From positions 1,997,615 through 2,061,614 of the forward strand of contig NZ_FQVA01000001.1 of assembly GCF_900129095.1 (NCBI RefSeq): 64,000 nt of DNA, written 5' to 3'. The position numbers and the translations under genes are program-made. This DNA is from Microbulbifer donghaiensis (GTDB lineage: Bacteria; Pseudomonadota; Gammaproteobacteria; Pseudomonadales; Cellvibrionaceae). Numbering within the stretch: the stretch's first letter is position 1; the number at the start of each line of letters is the position of its first letter. A model generated the notes under the pieces. That model saw nothing but the letters and a program-made list of their open reading frames with translations, was not told the DNA's origin and searched no databases. Shown here one piece after another: positions 62,555 to 64,000 of this stretch.

Positions 62555-64000
62555 TTAAGAGGCCTTCACCTCTTCAACCCAACGATTCACACGCGCCTCG
62601 AGCATCGGCAGCGGCAGCGCGCCGCCGCCCAGCACGGTGTCGTGGAAACCGCGGATATCGAACTTGTCACCGAGGGCTTCCTTAGCCTGGTCACGCAGTT
62701 CGAGGATCTTGTTCATACCGATCTTGTACGAAGTGGCCTGGCCCGGCAGGGTCAGGTAACGACGCACCTCGGAGCGCACGGCGCTCTCCGGGATCGCGGA
62801 GTTGTCCAGGAAGTACTCCACCGCCTGATCCTGGGTCCAGCCCTTGGAGTGCATGCCGGTGTCGACTACCAGGCGGATGGCGCGCCACATTTCGGCGGTC
62901 AGGCGGCCGAAATCCTTGTAGGGATCCTGGAACTGGCCCATCTCCTTGGAGAGTTTTTCCGAGTAGAGCGCCCAGCCCTCGATGTAGGGCGTGAAGTGCG
63001 CCTGGGTGCGGAACTGCGGGATGTCCTCCAGCTCCTGGGCGATGGAGATCTGCATATGGTGGCCGGGGCTGCCCTCGTGATAGGTCACGGTCTCCATGTC
63101 GGTAGTGGACAGGGCACTCATGTCAGACATATGCACGTAGTAGGTACCCGGGCGCGAGCCGTCCGGCGTGCCGGATTGGTAGTGCTGGGCGCCGCCGGGA
63201 ACTTCGCGGAAGGGCTCGACGCGCTTCACTACCAGCTTGGCCTTCGGCAGGATGCCGAAGTATTCCGGCAGCTTCTTCTCGATATCGGCGAGGAAGCCGC
63301 GCGTCTCGGCCAGGTAGCCTTCACGGCCCTCATCGGTGTTCGGGTAGTAGAACTGGTCGTCTTCGCGAATGAAGGTGAAGAATTCCGGCAGGTCGCCGTC
63401 GAAGCCCACCTGCTCCTTGATGCCCTCCATCTCCTTGCGGATACGCGCCACTTCATCCAGGCCGATCTGGTGCACCTGATCGGCAGTCAGGTCGAGAGTG
63501 GTGTAGTTGGCCAGGCGGTTGTTGTAGAAGGCCTCGCCGTTCGGCAGGGTCGAGGCGCCCTTCGGCTCCTCGCTGGCATTCACACGGTCTTCCTGCAGCC
63601 AGGCGATGTAGGCGTCGAAGGCCGGCTTGAAGTTTTCCTTCAGGCTCTTTTCCACCTTGGTTTGCAGCTGCGCGGCGGTTTCCGCATCGATCTTGTCGGC
63701 TTTTTTCAGCGCTTCGATCTTGCCCTTGGCATCGGAGTAGAGCGGGGCATCGCCCTCACCCGTGAACGGCGCACCGCTGGAGACTTTCTGCGCGCGCTCG
63801 ATGGCCAGGTCGTAAGCGAAACGCGGCGGGCGGATGCCGTCTTTAGCGGAGAGTTGGGCGCGCTCGAGCAGCTGCCCCAGGGCGCGGCTGACACCATCGA
63901 TACGGGCGATGTACGCCTGCATATCCTCGACGGAATCCACCTTGTGAATATTGATCAGGAAATTGGGCAGGGACGCCTCCGGGCCACCCAGCTCACCGGC
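62555..64000 (-). CDS. DUF885 metallopeptidase-like protein (5' end beyond window)
   Basis: About 480 C-terminal residues are visible; the frame is open to the right edge, so the signal peptide and N-terminus are missing (family members are about 600 residues). The zinc-binding helix HEGSPGHHMQ is present (HExxxxHH-like pattern characteristic of DUF885), and further conserved segments are YTTLDLTADQVHQIGLDEVA, FTPYIEGWALYSEKLSKEMG and LPGQATSYKIGMNKILELRD. Bacterial DUF885 proteins are probably exported peptidases. A terminator follows at 62499. Confidence 0.9.
   Translation of the reverse strand, partial: AGELGGPEASLPNFLINIHKVDSVEDMQAYIARIDGVSRALGQLLERAQLSAKDGIRPPRFAYDLAIERAQKVSSGAPFTGEGDAPLYSDAKGKIEALKKADKIDAETAAQLQTKVEKSLKENFKPAFDAYIAWLQEDRVNASEEPKGASTLPNGEAFYNNRLANYTTLDLTADQVHQIGLDEVARIRKEMEGIKEQVGFDGDLPEFFTFIREDDQFYYPNTDEGREGYLAETRGFLADIEKKLPEYFGILPKAKLVVKRVEPFREVPGGAQHYQSGTPDGSRPGTYYVHMSDMSALSTTDMETVTYHEGSPGHHMQISIAQELEDIPQFRTQAHFTPYIEGWALYSEKLSKEMGQFQDPYKDFGRLTAEMWRAIRLVVDTGMHSKGWTQDQAVEYFLDNSAIPESAVRSEVRRYLTLPGQATSYKIGMNKILELRDQAKEALGDKFDIRGFHDTVLGGGALPLPMLEARVNRWVEEVKAS

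Overview
The window reads as chromosome of a high-G+C, probably marine gammaproteobacterium. The best hint is gene order: the glnA - DUF4124 - ntrB - ntrC block beside thiI, rnk and typA, plus pckA/hslO, fits the Cellvibrionales/Microbulbifer area. That placement is inferred from gene content and not proven. I found no rRNA, tRNA, CRISPR array, phage or full-length transposase. Mobile DNA is limited to small palindromic and MITE-like elements.

Region by region. (1) 1-9535: an exported redox cluster. A lipoprotein resembling the hydrazine synthase alpha subunit (with CxxCH haem motifs) is divergent from a mono-haem protein, a di-haem LamG lipoprotein, a Tat-exported DUF1501-like protein and an ApbE flavin transferase. 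(2) 9649-18838: an envelope-spanning, proton-driven complex made of a small exported protein, two long TPR proteins, a TPR lipoprotein, a tiny exported protein, one ExbB/TolQ-like and two ExbD/TolR-like proteins, and a TonB-like protein with an AgmX/PglI C-terminal domain. It resembles the core of the Myxococcus Agl-Glt machinery. (3) 18903-27837: DUF2237 and DUF2939 genes, a membrane protein, then the tightly overlapping operon RDD - SpoIIM - DUF4129 - DUF4350 - MoxR - DUF58. (4) 27910-38716: 2OG oxygenase, DUF2946 and Met/His-rich outer-membrane proteins, an orphan HicB, cysQ, cysK, lysoplasmalogenase, yrfG, hslR, a Deg-like protease, DUF4124 and hslO. (5) 39010-45802: pckA, two tandem M15-like membrane peptidases, an AI-2E transporter, and two DUF4239-like paralogues bracketing a peroxiredoxin. 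(6) 45939-55871: nitrogen control (ntrC, ntrB, DUF4124, glnA), then thiI, rnk and typA. (7) 56109-64000: macro-domain protein, diguanylate cyclase, TetR regulator with a thiolase, VIT1/CCC1 transporter, GNAT, an exported protein and a truncated DUF885 metallopeptidase.

The regulation best supported by sequence is glnA. It has a near-consensus sigma-54 promoter and two NtrC-type dyads 31 bp apart upstream, and a perfect NtrC dyad lies upstream of ntrBC, so the sensor-regulator pair and its main target appear to form one feedback circuit.

A second theme is small dispersed palindromic DNA. There are three copies of an element with a conserved core but variable stems, two copies of another that shares its outer stem with two of them, and two MITE-like elements with CTAG ends. 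One palindrome is inserted in frame in the signal-peptide region of a lipoprotein gene. One MITE-like element sits between a TetR stop codon and its probable terminator.
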